Assembly: GCA_023443765.1 (NCBI GenBank)
Contig: JAEZTA010000194.1
Span: 1 to 21,773, forward strand
Reading direction: 5' to 3'
Length of the DNA: 21,773 nt
From: Bacteroidota bacterium
GTDB lineage: Bacteria > Bacteroidota > Bacteroidia > Bacteroidales > Rikenellaceae
Shown: positions 1 to 6,857 of the stretch, one piece after another
Layout of the letters: each line of letters opens with the position of its first letter
How positions within the stretch are numbered: position 1 is the stretch's first letter
Notes under the pieces: model-generated
Told to the model about the DNA's origin: nothing
What the model saw: the letters and a program-made list of their open reading frames with translations, nothing else
Database searches by the model: none
Made by a program: the position numbers and the translations under genes

Positions 1-1
1 A

Positions 2-217
2 TATAAGGGGCACTATGAGCACAGCCACCTGATCGTGCCGACGAACAAACTGCTCGAAGCCCTGTGCGACGAGAAGGGCGTCACCTACCTCGACGTATGG
101 GGCGCGCTGGCCGACCACGACGGGCGGCTGGACAAGCGTTACACCAACGATGGCCTGCACCTGATGGGCGAGGGCTATGTGGTGTGGCGGGACGCGATCA
201 AGCAACACGTGAAGTAG
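2..217 (+). CDS. SGNH/GDSL-type hydrolase, C-terminal fragment (5' truncated by window edge)
   Basis: The reading frame is open from base 2 to a TAG at 215-217 and continues off the left edge, so only the last ~71 residues are visible. The fragment contains a stretch reading YLDVW followed by NDGLHLMGEGY about 30 residues later. The D-x-x-H arrangement (DGLH) is typical of block V of SGNH/GDSL esterases and acetylhydrolases, where Asp and His complete the Ser-Asp-His triad. The Ser and Asn blocks would lie upstream of the window. An internal GTG at 35 could be mistaken for a start, but the homologous sequence begins before it. cca starts 4 bases after the stop, so the two genes are probably co-transcribed. 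The natural substrate (acyl, acetyl or glycan ester) cannot be told from this fragment. Confidence 0.8.
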   Translation, partial: YKGHYEHSHLIVPTNKLLEALCDEKGVTYLDVWGALADHDGRLDKRYTNDGLHLMGEGYVVWRDAIKQHVK

Positions 218-221
218 CCGC

Positions 222-1622
222 GTGCCGTTATCCAACCCCATATTCCGGCGAATTTCGCGCCTTGCCGACGAGCAGGGCGTGAGGGCCTTCGTCGTCGGAG
301 GCTACGTGCGTGACTACTACCTGCGGCGTCCTTCGACTGACATCGACGTGGTGGTCGTGGGCAGCGGCATCGCGCTTGCCGAAGCGCTGGGCCGCGAACT
401 GAAGGCGAAGGTCTCGGTGTTCAAGACCTTCGGGACGGCGATGGTCCGCGCCAGAGGCATCGAAGTCGAGTTCGTGGGAGCCCGCAAGGAGTCCTATACG
501 CACGATTCGCGCAAACCCGAGGTTGAACCAGGTACGCTCGAAGACGACCAGCGGCGGCGCGATTTCACGATCAACGCCATGGCGTGGTCGTTGAACGACG
601 CCACGTTCGGCGAACTGGTCGACCCCTTCGACGGGATGTCGGACCTCGAAGAGTGCATCATCCGCACGCCGTGCGATCCCGATGTCACGTTTTCGGACGA
701 CCCCTTGCGCATGATGCGCGCCGTGCGCTTCGCCTCGCAGCTGGGCTTCACCATCGAGGAGGAGACCTTCGAAGCCATCCGCCGCAATGCGCAGCGCATC
801 AAAATCGTTTCGCGCGAACGCATCGCCACCGAACTCAACAAGATCGTCCTTTCGCCCGTTCCCTCGATGGGCTTCGAACTGCTCGACCTGACCGGGCTGC
901 TGCAACTGATCTTCCCCGAGATGCACAATCTCAAGGGGGTGGAGAAGCGGGGCAAACATGCCCATAAGGACAATTTCATCCATACACTCAAGGTGCTGGA
1001 TAACGTGGCGCGCCGTTCCGACGACCTGTGGCTGCGCTGGGCCGCCGTGCTGCACGACATCGCCAAGCCGCAGACGAAGGCCTACGACCCCAAGGTGGGC
1101 TGGACCTTCCATGGCCACGAGGTGTTGGGTTCGAAGATGGTTCCGGCGATTTTCCGCCAGTTGAAACTGCCCCTGAACGAGCATATGAAATTTGTGCAGA
1201 AACTGGTTTTCCTTCACCTGCGGCCCATCATCCTTTCCGAAGACCTCGTGACCGATTCGGCCGTGAGGCGGCTGCTGTTCGAGGCGGGCGACGACGTGGA
1301 GGCGCTGATGACCCTCTGCGAAGCGGACATCACCTCGGGCATCGATGCCAAGGTACGGCGCTACCTGGCGAATTTCGAGCTGGTGCGCCGCAAGATGAAG
1401 GACCTGGAAGAGCGCGACCGGGTCCGCAACTTTCAGCCCCCGATCTCGGGCGAGTTGATCATGGAAACTTACGGCATCGGCCCGGGGCGCGTGATCGGCG
1501 ACATCAAGGAGATTCTCAAAAACGCCATTCTCGATGGCGAAATTCCCAACGATTACGATGCGGCCTACGCCCTGATGGAGCGGCTGGCCGCCGAACGCGG
1601 ACTGACCAAGGTAACCCGGTAA
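222..1622 (+). CDS. cca: CCA tRNA nucleotidyltransferase (CCA-adding enzyme / poly(A) polymerase family)
   Basis: This cytoplasmic enzyme builds or repairs the 3' CCA end of tRNAs from CTP and ATP. The 466-residue protein opens with the class II nucleotidyltransferase head: GGYVRD at residues 26-31 and the metal-binding DID at 40-42. RRDFTINAMA (112-121) is the family's neck motif for base recognition. DPLRMMRAVRFA at 160-171 is the typical RNA-binding signature. A C-terminal HD domain follows, with HDIAKP at 278-283 and further His residues at 297-299, giving possible phosphohydrolase activity as in other HD-containing family members. The start is GTG at 222, four bases after the upstream stop. 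No ATG lies near it, and the N-terminal length fits the family. The gene is convergent with the EamA transporter that ends at 1650. A pure poly(A) polymerase role is less likely in Bacteroidetes. Confidence 0.95.
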   Translation: MPLSNPIFRRISRLADEQGVRAFVVGGYVRDYYLRRPSTDIDVVVVGSGIALAEALGRELKAKVSVFKTFGTAMVRARGIEVEFVGARKESYTHDSRKPEVEPGTLEDDQRRRDFTINAMAWSLNDATFGELVDPFDGMSDLEECIIRTPCDPDVTFSDDPLRMMRAVRFASQLGFTIEEETFEAIRRNAQRIKIVSRERIATELNKIVLSPVPSMGFELLDLTGLLQLIFPEMHNLKGVEKRGKHAHKDNFIHTLKVLDNVARRSDDLWLRWAAVLHDIAKPQTKAYDPKVGWTFHGHEVLGSKMVPAIFRQLKLPLNEHMKFVQKLVFLHLRPIILSEDLVTDSAVRRLLFEAGDDVEALMTLCEADITSGIDAKVRRYLANFELVRRKMKDLEERDRVRNFQPPISGELIMETYGIGPGRVIGDIKEILKNAILDGEIPNDYDAAYALMERLAAERGLTKVTR

Positions 1623-1649
1623 CCCGGGTGTCGGCTCCGTGCCGCAGCG

Positions 1650-2600
1650 TTACGATCTGTTGTTATCCGGATTATTAAACCTTTCCGCTTCCAGTTGGGC
1701 GCGGGATTTCGATTTGGTGACGAGCCATACCCCGATGAAGACGCACAGCGCTGCGGCTGCTTTGGTGAACCCGAACGTGTCGAGGCCGATGGCGACGGTG
1801 AATAGCACCGCCACGATGGGCTGCACGTAGTTGTACATCGACACGACCGTCGGGCGCAGGTGACGCTGGGCGATGGGGACCATCAGGTAGGAGAAGAACG
1901 TCGCGCCGACCACCACATAGCCGATTCCGGCCCAGGTCCGGGGCGCCAGTCCGGCGTAGTCGACCTCGGTCAGCGGACGGTAGTAGATCACCACGGCGAC
2001 TATGGCGGCGAAAAGGAACATCCATTTCATCGTCGTCACGGGCGAGTAGCGGACGATCACGTTGCGGAATGCTGTGAGGTAGGTGGCGAAACTGATGGCG
2101 CTGACGATGCACAGCAGGTCGCCTTTGACGCTCGACGACTGCCCCGCGCCGTGCTGGCTTACGAGAATCAGGATCAGCGCCCCGGCACATCCCAGGAAGA
2201 CACCCCCGGCCTTGAGCCATGTGATCGGTTCGCGCAGGAACAGCGTCGCCAGCACCATCGTCAGTACGGGGACGATCGTGGCGATGATTGACGTGTCGAT
2301 GGGCGAAGTGAGCGACAATCCCCAGAGGAAAAGCATCTGATTGAGCTGGATGCCGAAGACCGAAGCCAGCAACAACAACAGGATGTCGCGCGGGGCGATC
2401 CGTTCGCGGGGCAGGAAGAGCGAGACCGTCCAGAAGAGCAACGCGGCGCCCACCATGCGGTAGATGCTCAGTGCAAAGGGACTGACCCCGCCGGGGTTGG
2501 CCTCAGACCAGAGCACGCTCTTGCCGATCGGGGCGTTGAGCCCCCAGACGATGTTGGCGGCCAGCAGGGCCGCATGTCCTTTCAGTTTTCCCTTGTCCAT
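1650..2600 (-). CDS. EamA/DMT-family transporter (first of a divergent pair)
   Basis: This is a 316-residue integral membrane protein of the drug/metabolite transporter superfamily. It is almost entirely hydrophobic, with about ten predicted helices arranged as two EamA repeats. The first repeat begins AANIVWGLNAPIGK near the N-terminus, and the second begins around LLCIVSAISFATYLTAFRNV. A conserved loop segment, SPIDTSIIATIVPVLT, ends the first half. YNYVQPIVAVLF lies in the last quarter, as is usual for the family. The C-terminus is positively charged (KSKSRAQ). It lies divergent to a second EamA gene at 2730 and shares recognisable motifs with it. A TATCTTTG -7 box sits about 80 bases upstream. 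Family members export amino acids, nucleosides or other metabolites; the substrate cannot be predicted. Confidence 0.9.
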   Translation of the reverse strand: MDKGKLKGHAALLAANIVWGLNAPIGKSVLWSEANPGGVSPFALSIYRMVGAALLFWTVSLFLPRERIAPRDILLLLLASVFGIQLNQMLFLWGLSLTSPIDTSIIATIVPVLTMVLATLFLREPITWLKAGGVFLGCAGALILILVSQHGAGQSSSVKGDLLCIVSAISFATYLTAFRNVIVRYSPVTTMKWMFLFAAIVAVVIYYRPLTEVDYAGLAPRTWAGIGYVVVGATFFSYLMVPIAQRHLRPTVVSMYNYVQPIVAVLFTVAIGLDTFGFTKAAAALCVFIGVWLVTKSKSRAQLEAERFNNPDNNRS

Positions 2601-2682
2601 CGTTCGTAACGCATTTGACGGGTGCAGGATCGGCTTCCGGCTGCAACGCTTGCAGCCCCTGGAACCCGGTTCTCAGCCGGTG

Positions 2683-2690
2683 CAAAGATA
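2683..2690 (-). promoter_or_regulatory. Bacteroidetes -7 box for the minus-strand EamA gene
   Basis: Read on the minus strand, the sequence is TATCTTTG, an exact fit to the Bacteroidetes sigma-70 type -7 consensus TAnnTTTG. It lies about 80 bases upstream of the ATG at 2600. No good -33 TTTG occurs at the ideal 19-21 base spacing, so assignment rests on the -7 element and on its position between divergent genes. Confidence 0.5.
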
Positions 2691-2729
2691 CAGCAAAATT
2701 TGGTGCAATAATTGCCCCGTAAACCTTTT

Positions 2730-3665
2730 GTGAGTAAAACGCGCTATAACCTCGATCTGGTCTTTGCCAACGTCTTTTTCGGAGCGAATTTTTCGTTCTA
2801 TGTCTCGCTCACGCGCAACTACCTCGATTTTCAGCAGATTTTCATGTTGCAGGTGCTTTCTGCGGCGGTTTTCTTCATCCCCTTCGCGCTCTTTTCGCGC
2901 TACTCCTACCGCATCACCTGGCGCGATGCGGGCAACATCCTGATCGTCACGCTGCTGATCGTCTACGGCTGGATGTACATGCTGCTGTGGGGATCGTCCT
3001 ATACCTCGCCCATCGACGCGTCGGTCATCGCCACGCTCGGCCCGGCCGTCACACTGATCATGGACCACCTGATGCATCCGCGCAAATACATCAAGGCGCG
3101 TATCGTGGGGGTGGTCTGTGCGCTTATCGGCGCCGGAATCCTGATTTTCAGCGACGGATTCTCGCTCACCCACGGCAGTCGTGCGCAAGGAAACCTGTTC
3201 GTGCTGGTGGCCGTGGTGGCCATCGCCATTAATACGGTGATTATCAAGCCGCAGTTGGAAAAACTGGGCACACTGGTCGTGATGGGGTGGTATTATATCA
3301 TCGGGCTGGCCATAACGGCGCCTTTCTTCTGGAAATATATTGACCACGTGCAGTTCCTGCGGCTGCCGTTGCAGGCGCAGGCCGAACTGGCGTATATCCT
3401 CATCCTGGGAACCGTCCTGCCGATGTACCTGCTCTACCGGGGCACGGAAAAACTGACCTCGGTCCACACGGCGCTCTACCGCTACATCCAACCCGTGATC
3501 GCGGGTATTCTGGCCATTACGCGCGGGCAGGCGCATTTCGATGCGGCGAACATCACCGCGATGGTCTTCATCTTCGCGGGCGTCATCCTGGTCGTGGTCG
3601 GCTATAAATACTATGTCCGCCACGGACTGCCGAGGCTGCGCAGCGACGGACGCTTGCCCCATTAA
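2730..3665 (+). CDS. EamA/DMT-family transporter (second of a divergent pair)
   Basis: This is a polytopic membrane protein of about 311 residues with two EamA repeats. The first helix starts at LDLVFANVFFGANFSF. Mid-protein motifs WGSSYTSPIDASVIATLGP and LYRYIQPVIAGIL correspond to those of the divergent transporter at 1650-2600, so the two are distant paralogues. The frame is open further upstream to a TTG at 2712. The GTG at 2730 is preferred because it gives a short cytoplasmic lead (MSKTRYN) before helix 1 and is the commoner alternative start; neither has an obvious Shine-Dalgarno site. Its TAA stop overlaps the stop of the convergent thioesterase gene. The substrate is unknown. Confidence 0.87.
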   Translation: MSKTRYNLDLVFANVFFGANFSFYVSLTRNYLDFQQIFMLQVLSAAVFFIPFALFSRYSYRITWRDAGNILIVTLLIVYGWMYMLLWGSSYTSPIDASVIATLGPAVTLIMDHLMHPRKYIKARIVGVVCALIGAGILIFSDGFSLTHGSRAQGNLFVLVAVVAIAINTVIIKPQLEKLGTLVVMGWYYIIGLAITAPFFWKYIDHVQFLRLPLQAQAELAYILILGTVLPMYLLYRGTEKLTSVHTALYRYIQPVIAGILAITRGQAHFDAANITAMVFIFAGVILVVVGYKYYVRHGLPRLRSDGRLPH

Positions 3666-4057
3666 TCGGCCAGCAGCCGTTCGCGCCAGGCGTCGGGAAC
3701 CGGTTCGCTCTGCTGCCGGGCAAAGTCGAAGACGACCATCACCGAGCGGCTTTCGCTACGCACCTCGTCGCCTGCCAGCAACCGCTGAAGCAGCGTCAGG
3801 CTCTTCGTTCCCACTTTTTCGCAGGTAGTCGTCACCCGCACGGGGTCGTGCATTCGCACCTGCCCCTGGTAGGAGGTCGAAGTCGAGACGGTGAGAATCC
3901 GCAGGTCGCCCAGCAGCACCTCTGCGCCCAGCACTTTTTCGTAGTACTCCATCTTGCCCACGTCGAAATACATCTGCTGCGATACGTTGTTCACGTGCTG
4001 AAAGGGGTCGACATCCGAAAACCGTTTCTGAATGGGGGTTACAAGCGTACGCGCCAT
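3662..4057 (-). CDS. Acyl-CoA thioesterase, 4HBT/YbgC-like hotdog fold
   Basis: This 131-residue single-domain protein is typical in length for 4-hydroxybenzoyl-CoA thioesterase-type hotdog enzymes. The N-terminal motif RFSDVDPFQHVNN (12-24) matches the family's active-site region, where the Asp (D15 or D17) followed by H-x-N-N sits at the start of the central helix. VSTSTSYQGQVRMHDPV further on corresponds to the next strands. It likely hydrolyses short- or medium-chain acyl-CoA (or acyl-ACP) in the cytoplasm; chain preference cannot be read off. It is the last gene of a three-gene minus-strand operon, one base after the end of the threonylcarbamoyl-AMP synthase gene. Its TAA overlaps the convergent EamA stop. 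Confidence 0.87.
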   Translation of the reverse strand: MARTLVTPIQKRFSDVDPFQHVNNVSQQMYFDVGKMEYYEKVLGAEVLLGDLRILTVSTSTSYQGQVRMHDPVRVTTTCEKVGTKSLTLLQRLLAGDEVRSESRSVMVVFDFARQQSEPVPDAWRERLLAD

Positions 4058-4058
4058 C

Positions 4059-4640
4059 TTATTCGCGGATGATTTTCACCTCGCCGCCTTCGCCGAACGC
4101 GATGATCGACGAGGCTTTGCGGGTCGGTTTGCCTTCGAAACGGGGGTTGACGACGAAATCCACGCCGTCGATGATCTCTTTGTCCACGTCCTGCAGTCCG
4201 ACGGGCGTCGCTTCGCCCGAGATGTTGGCCGAGGTCGAGACGATGGGTTTCCCGAGTCCGCTGAGCATCCGGCGGCAGAATTCGTGGTCGGGGATGCGCA
4301 CACCGAGCGTCCTCTCCTCGGGAATGAGGTTTTCGGCCACGCCTGCAGCTCCCGGCAGGATAGCCGTCAGGGGGCTCGTGGCCATCTCCATCACCTCGAA
4401 GGCGATGCCCGGGGCCTTGTTGACGTAACGCACGGTCATGTCGGCCGAGGCGCACAACACGAGCATCGACTTCTTGTTTTCGCTGCGCTTGAGTTTGTAA
4501 ATTCGCTCCACAGCGGCGGCGTTCGTCGCGTCGCAGCCCAACCCCCAGACCGTGTCGGTGGGGTAGAGGATGATGCCGCCCGCGCGCATCACGCGCACAG
4601 CCTCGTCGGCCTCTTTCTGCATTTCGGTTTCTTTCTGCAT
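4059..4640 (-). CDS. tsaC: L-threonylcarbamoyladenylate synthase (TsaC/Sua5/YrdC family)
   Basis: This enzyme makes threonylcarbamoyl-AMP from threonine, bicarbonate and ATP, the first step of t6A37 modification of ANN-decoding tRNAs. The 193-residue protein is a single YrdC domain without the extra C-terminal Sua5 domain. Visible signatures are YPTDTVWGLGCDA (26-38), KLKRSENKKSM (49-59) in place of the usual K-x-R nucleotide-binding strand, GVRIP (113-117) and VSTSANISGE (134-143). The start is ambiguous: ATG codons at 4640 and 4622 lie at the heads of two copies of an 18-base tandem repeat (MQKETE/MQKEAD), so the protein could be 193 or 187 residues. It sits between the VOC gene (7-base gap) and the thioesterase (1-base gap). 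Confidence 0.92.
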   Translation of the reverse strand: MQKETEMQKEADEAVRVMRAGGIILYPTDTVWGLGCDATNAAAVERIYKLKRSENKKSMLVLCASADMTVRYVNKAPGIAFEVMEMATSPLTAILPGAAGVAENLIPEERTLGVRIPDHEFCRRMLSGLGKPIVSTSANISGEATPVGLQDVDKEIIDGVDFVVNPRFEGKPTRKASSIIAFGEGGEVKIIRE

Positions 4641-4647
4641 GACCGGA

Positions 4648-5025
4648 TTAATTTATAGGTAAGATTTCGATCCAGTAGTCATCCGGGTCGTTGATGAAAT
4701 AAAGTCCCATGTCGGGGTTCTCGTAGCTGATGCAACCCATTGCGCGGTGGTATTCGCGCACCTCGTCGTAGTCGCCGGCCACGCGCATGCAGAGGTGGCT
4801 CTCGTTCTCGCCCAGTTCGTAGGCCGAGGTGTGGTCGCGCAGCCAGGTGAGTTCCAGGCGGAACGGGGTTTGCCCGTCGCCCAGGTAGACCAGCGTGAAC
4901 GAGCCGTCGGAGGCCTGCTTGCGGCCCACTTCCTTCAGCCCGAGCGCCTTGTCGTAGAAGGCGATGCTGCGTTCGAGGTCCGTGACGTTGATGTTGAAAT
5001 GGTCGAAACGACTTTTGATCTCCAT
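4648..5025 (-). CDS. VOC-superfamily protein, glyoxalase I-like (lactoylglutathione lyase-like)
   Basis: This 125-residue protein has two beta-alpha-beta-beta-beta modules of the vicinal oxygen chelate fold. The first begins FDHFNINVTDLERSIAFYDKALGL, the classic glyoxalase N-terminus. Metal ligands fall at the expected glyoxalase I positions: H9, E58 (FRLELT), H77 (ESHLCM) and E120 (YWIEIL). All four are present, so an active metalloenzyme is plausible. Bacteroidetes generally lack glutathione, so the substrate thiol, or a different VOC reaction, is open. It is the first gene of an operon with the t6A enzyme and the thioesterase. It has its own -7 box just upstream and is divergent from yebC. 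Confidence 0.88.
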   Translation of the reverse strand: MEIKSRFDHFNINVTDLERSIAFYDKALGLKEVGRKQASDGSFTLVYLGDGQTPFRLELTWLRDHTSAYELGENESHLCMRVAGDYDEVREYHRAMGCISYENPDMGLYFINDPDDYWIEILPIN

Positions 5026-5047
5026 AATCGCATGTTTTTGTTTCGCA

Positions 5048-5055
5048 CAAAAATA
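5048..5055 (-). promoter_or_regulatory. Bacteroidetes -7 box for the VOC-tsaC-thioesterase operon
   Basis: On the minus strand this reads TATTTTTG, matching TAnnTTTG, and lies 23 bases upstream of the ATG at 5025, implying a very short leader. The surrounding region (5050-5100) is AT-rich, as expected of a divergent promoter region shared with yebC. The -33 element is not distinct. Confidence 0.5.
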
Positions 5056-5100
5056 GGCAAAAAAATGCGAATTCTTAATTATGAATTCTGAATTGTTTTA

Positions 5101-5108
5101 TACCTTTG
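5101..5108 (+). promoter_or_regulatory. Bacteroidetes -7 box for yebC
   Basis: TACCTTTG matches the TAnnTTTG consensus exactly and lies 38 bases upstream of the yebC ATG. A weak TTAATTA stands roughly 20 bases upstream in the -33 region. The leader between box and start is A-rich, the usual Bacteroidetes context for translation initiation. Confidence 0.65.
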
Positions 5109-5145
5109 CACCACTGATAGAAAAAACCGAAAAAACGATAATTGT

Positions 5146-5871
5146 ATGGGAAGAGCCTTTGAGTATCGCAAAGCGCGAAAAATGAAACGCTGGGGCCACA
5201 TGGCCCGTGTCTTCACCAAGCTGGGGAAGGAGATTGAGATCGCCGTCAAAGCCGGAGGTCCCGACGCTTCGGCCAATACCCGCCTGCGCATTCTGATCCA
5301 GAATGCCAAGGCCGAGAACATGCCCAAGGAGAACGTCGAGCGCGCCATCAAGCGTGCCACGGAGAAGGATGCCGCCGACTACAAGGAGGTGATCTACGAA
5401 GGATACGGCCCCAACGGCATTGCATTCCTCGTCGAAACCGCCACCGACAACACCAACCGTACCGTGGCCAACGTGCGCATGTACTTCAACAAGTGCGGCG
5501 GTACGCTGGGCAACAGCGGCTCGGTCGGCTTTATGTTCGACCACAAATGCGTCTTCAAATTCAAGGCTGCGGCGGATGTCGATCCCGAGGAACTGGAGCT
5601 GGAGATGATCGACCTGGGTGTCGACGAGTTCTACCCCGAGGAGGACGGCATCACGGTTTACGCCCCTTACGAGTCGTTCGGCGCCATCCAGAAGTGGCTC
5701 GACGACAAAGGTTTCGAGATCGTGTCGGGTGAATCGGTACGCATCCCGACCGACGTGAAGGAACTCGACGCCGAAGGCCGCGAATCGGTCGAAAAGCTGG
5801 TCGAGAAACTCGAAGAGGACGACGATGTGGTGAATGTTTACCACACCATGAAAGACGCCGACGAAGAGTAG
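5146..5871 (+). CDS. yebC: YebC/PmpR-family protein (TACO1-like translation/regulatory factor)
   Basis: This 241-residue cytoplasmic protein spans the full family length in one domain set. The N-terminal signature MGRAFEYRKARKMKRW is followed by FTKLGKEIEIAVKAGGPDASANTRLR, then ENMPKENVERAIKRAT, then the acidic middle and C-terminal domains. The family was long annotated as a DNA-binding transcriptional regulator. Work on TACO1 and bacterial YebC proteins points to a ribosome-associated role at proline-rich stretches, so the older name should be read with care. The start is the ATG at 5146, preceded by an A-rich leader and a TACCTTTG promoter element. It is monocistronic, with a strong terminator 38 bases after the stop. 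The C-terminus is very acidic (EEDDDVV, DADEE). Confidence 0.95.
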   Translation: MGRAFEYRKARKMKRWGHMARVFTKLGKEIEIAVKAGGPDASANTRLRILIQNAKAENMPKENVERAIKRATEKDAADYKEVIYEGYGPNGIAFLVETATDNTNRTVANVRMYFNKCGGTLGNSGSVGFMFDHKCVFKFKAAADVDPEELELEMIDLGVDEFYPEEDGITVYAPYESFGAIQKWLDDKGFEIVSGESVRIPTDVKELDAEGRESVEKLVEKLEEDDDVVNVYHTMKDADEE

Positions 5872-5908
5872 TTTTCAATGATTGCGGCGCACCTGCCGCA
5901 CATCCCTC

Positions 5909-5957
5909 AAATCCCCGGACGGGACGTACTTCGAGTACTACCCGTCCGGGGATTTTT
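5909..5957 (+). terminator. Strong rho-independent terminator after yebC
   Basis: A 15-bp perfect outer stem (5909-5923 with 5941-5955, AAATCCCCGGACGGG) encloses a 5-bp inner stem (5926-5930 with 5934-5938) closed by a TCG loop, with 2-by-2 unpaired bases between them. The right arm runs into a T-tract (5953-5957). On the minus strand only three T residues would follow, so it works mainly for yebC. Confidence 0.9.
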
Positions 5958-6032
5958 CACGATGCACAGCATTTACACCGCACTGATCGAAAACCCGGTC
6001 CGGAATTCCTTTGCGTGCCGGAGCCGTGACGG

Positions 6033-6686
6033 TCACTCAAACCATATGAACCGCTCGTTGCTCGTCAGGCAGGCGGGGCAGTAGCAGTCGACGTATTCCG
6101 ATGAATAGAGATTGCCGCAGACCGGGCAGACCGAGAACCGGCATGTGTCCGGAGCATTGTGGGTATGCTCCCGGCAGCGTTCCAGCAGGGTGATATTGCG
6201 CAAATCCCCTGCCGACGCCCAGATCAGCACCCGCGCTACGTAGCGGTTCCCGCGCTCCATTGCACGCCGGATATCCGCCCCGTTGCGCTCCTCGTAACTC
6301 ATCCGTTCGTAGTTGATGCTCCGGTCGAGGTTGCCGTCGGTCGTACCCCCGAAGATGACGATTTTACCCGGAGGAGTGTAATGGCCCCCGAGATGCATGA
6401 TCGCCGTCGCGCAGTTGTTCTCCTGCAGGCGCTGGGAGAAAGCCATGGCCCGGAACAGCCGTTCGGCTTCACGGCGTTGCTCGTCGGCAGCAATGCCTGC
6501 GAAATGGTCGTACTGCACCGATTTGACATGTTTGCGGCGACAGCAGGCATCGAGGTCTGCGAGCGCTTCGGCCCACGGCGGGCTTTTCGGCATCCGGGGC
6601 TCGCGCGTCGCTGCGTAGTACAGCCAGACAAGGATGAACGCCGATGCCACGAAGAGCGAAAGTATCAGACTGAGATGCAGTTTCAT
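6033..6686 (-). CDS. Membrane-anchored rubrerythrin-like protein with degenerate diiron site and intact zinc ribbon
   Basis: This is a 217-residue protein. Residues 5-24 form one hydrophobic helix, a signal anchor with no lipobox. The C-terminal end has a rubredoxin-like knuckle pair, C187-P-V-C190-G and C203-P-A-C206, ending in ERF, as in rubrerythrins. The middle aligns by eye with the rubrerythrin four-helix bundle: Y59-x-x-F62-A, E69, LFRAMA (77-82), then GGTTDGNLDRSINYE (113-127), which resembles the T-x-x-NL-x-x-I-x-G-E start of helix C, then RGN and ARVLIWA. Most ligand positions are changed: the first Glu is K52, E-x-x-H in helix B is Q85-R-L-Q88, and the second E-x-x-H is D161-L-R-N164. 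Only E69 and E127 look retained. A working diiron peroxidase is therefore unlikely. It is divergent from the lipoprotein at 6858; no clear promoter was found on this strand. Ligand assignments are manual alignment. Confidence 0.72.
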   Translation of the reverse strand: MKLHLSLILSLFVASAFILVWLYYAATREPRMPKSPPWAEALADLDACCRRKHVKSVQYDHFAGIAADEQRREAERLFRAMAFSQRLQENNCATAIMHLGGHYTPPGKIVIFGGTTDGNLDRSINYERMSYEERNGADIRRAMERGNRYVARVLIWASAGDLRNITLLERCREHTHNAPDTCRFSVCPVCGNLYSSEYVDCYCPACLTSNERFIWFE

Positions 6687-6782
6687 AATTCTATTCCGGG
6701 GAAAAGCCGCAGTTCGGAACGTGCATTTTTTGTGCCAACGAATTTTCGGTTATGCCTCTTCGGGGAATTTTTGCAACCCGGT

Positions 6783-6813
6783 TTTGGTTTTCGGCTCCCA
6801 ATTCCTATATTTG
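6783..6813 (+). promoter_or_regulatory. Bacteroidetes promoter for the lipoprotein gene (-33 and -7)
   Basis: TTTG at 6783-6786 is separated by exactly 19 bases from TATATTTG at 6806-6813. This matches the Bacteroidetes TTTG-N19-21-TAnnTTTG promoter in both boxes and spacing, the best such match seen here. The ATG follows 44 bases after the -7 box. Confidence 0.8.
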
Positions 6814-6857
6814 CAAATCCGTCCCTGCGGAAACCCAGAAACGGGACGGTCCTATCT

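Noticed and set aside
1623..1649. Possible terminator between cca and the convergent EamA gene
   Set aside because: Only a 4-bp CGGC/GCCG stem is present, with no T-tract on either strand.
5884..5899. Short inverted repeat GCGGC/GCCGC before the yebC terminator
   Set aside because: It has five base pairs and no T-tract, and is easily a chance match in GC-rich DNA next to a much stronger hairpin.
5878..6084. Small open frame after yebC
   Set aside because: It runs straight through the terminator hairpin and into the end of the convergent gene, with no start context or motif.
6159..6857. Upstream extension of the lipoprotein frame to 6159, giving a 389-residue protein
   Set aside because: The extension is antisense to the rubrerythrin-like gene, and the lipoprotein signal with lipobox plus the promoter at 6783-6813 place the true start at 6858.
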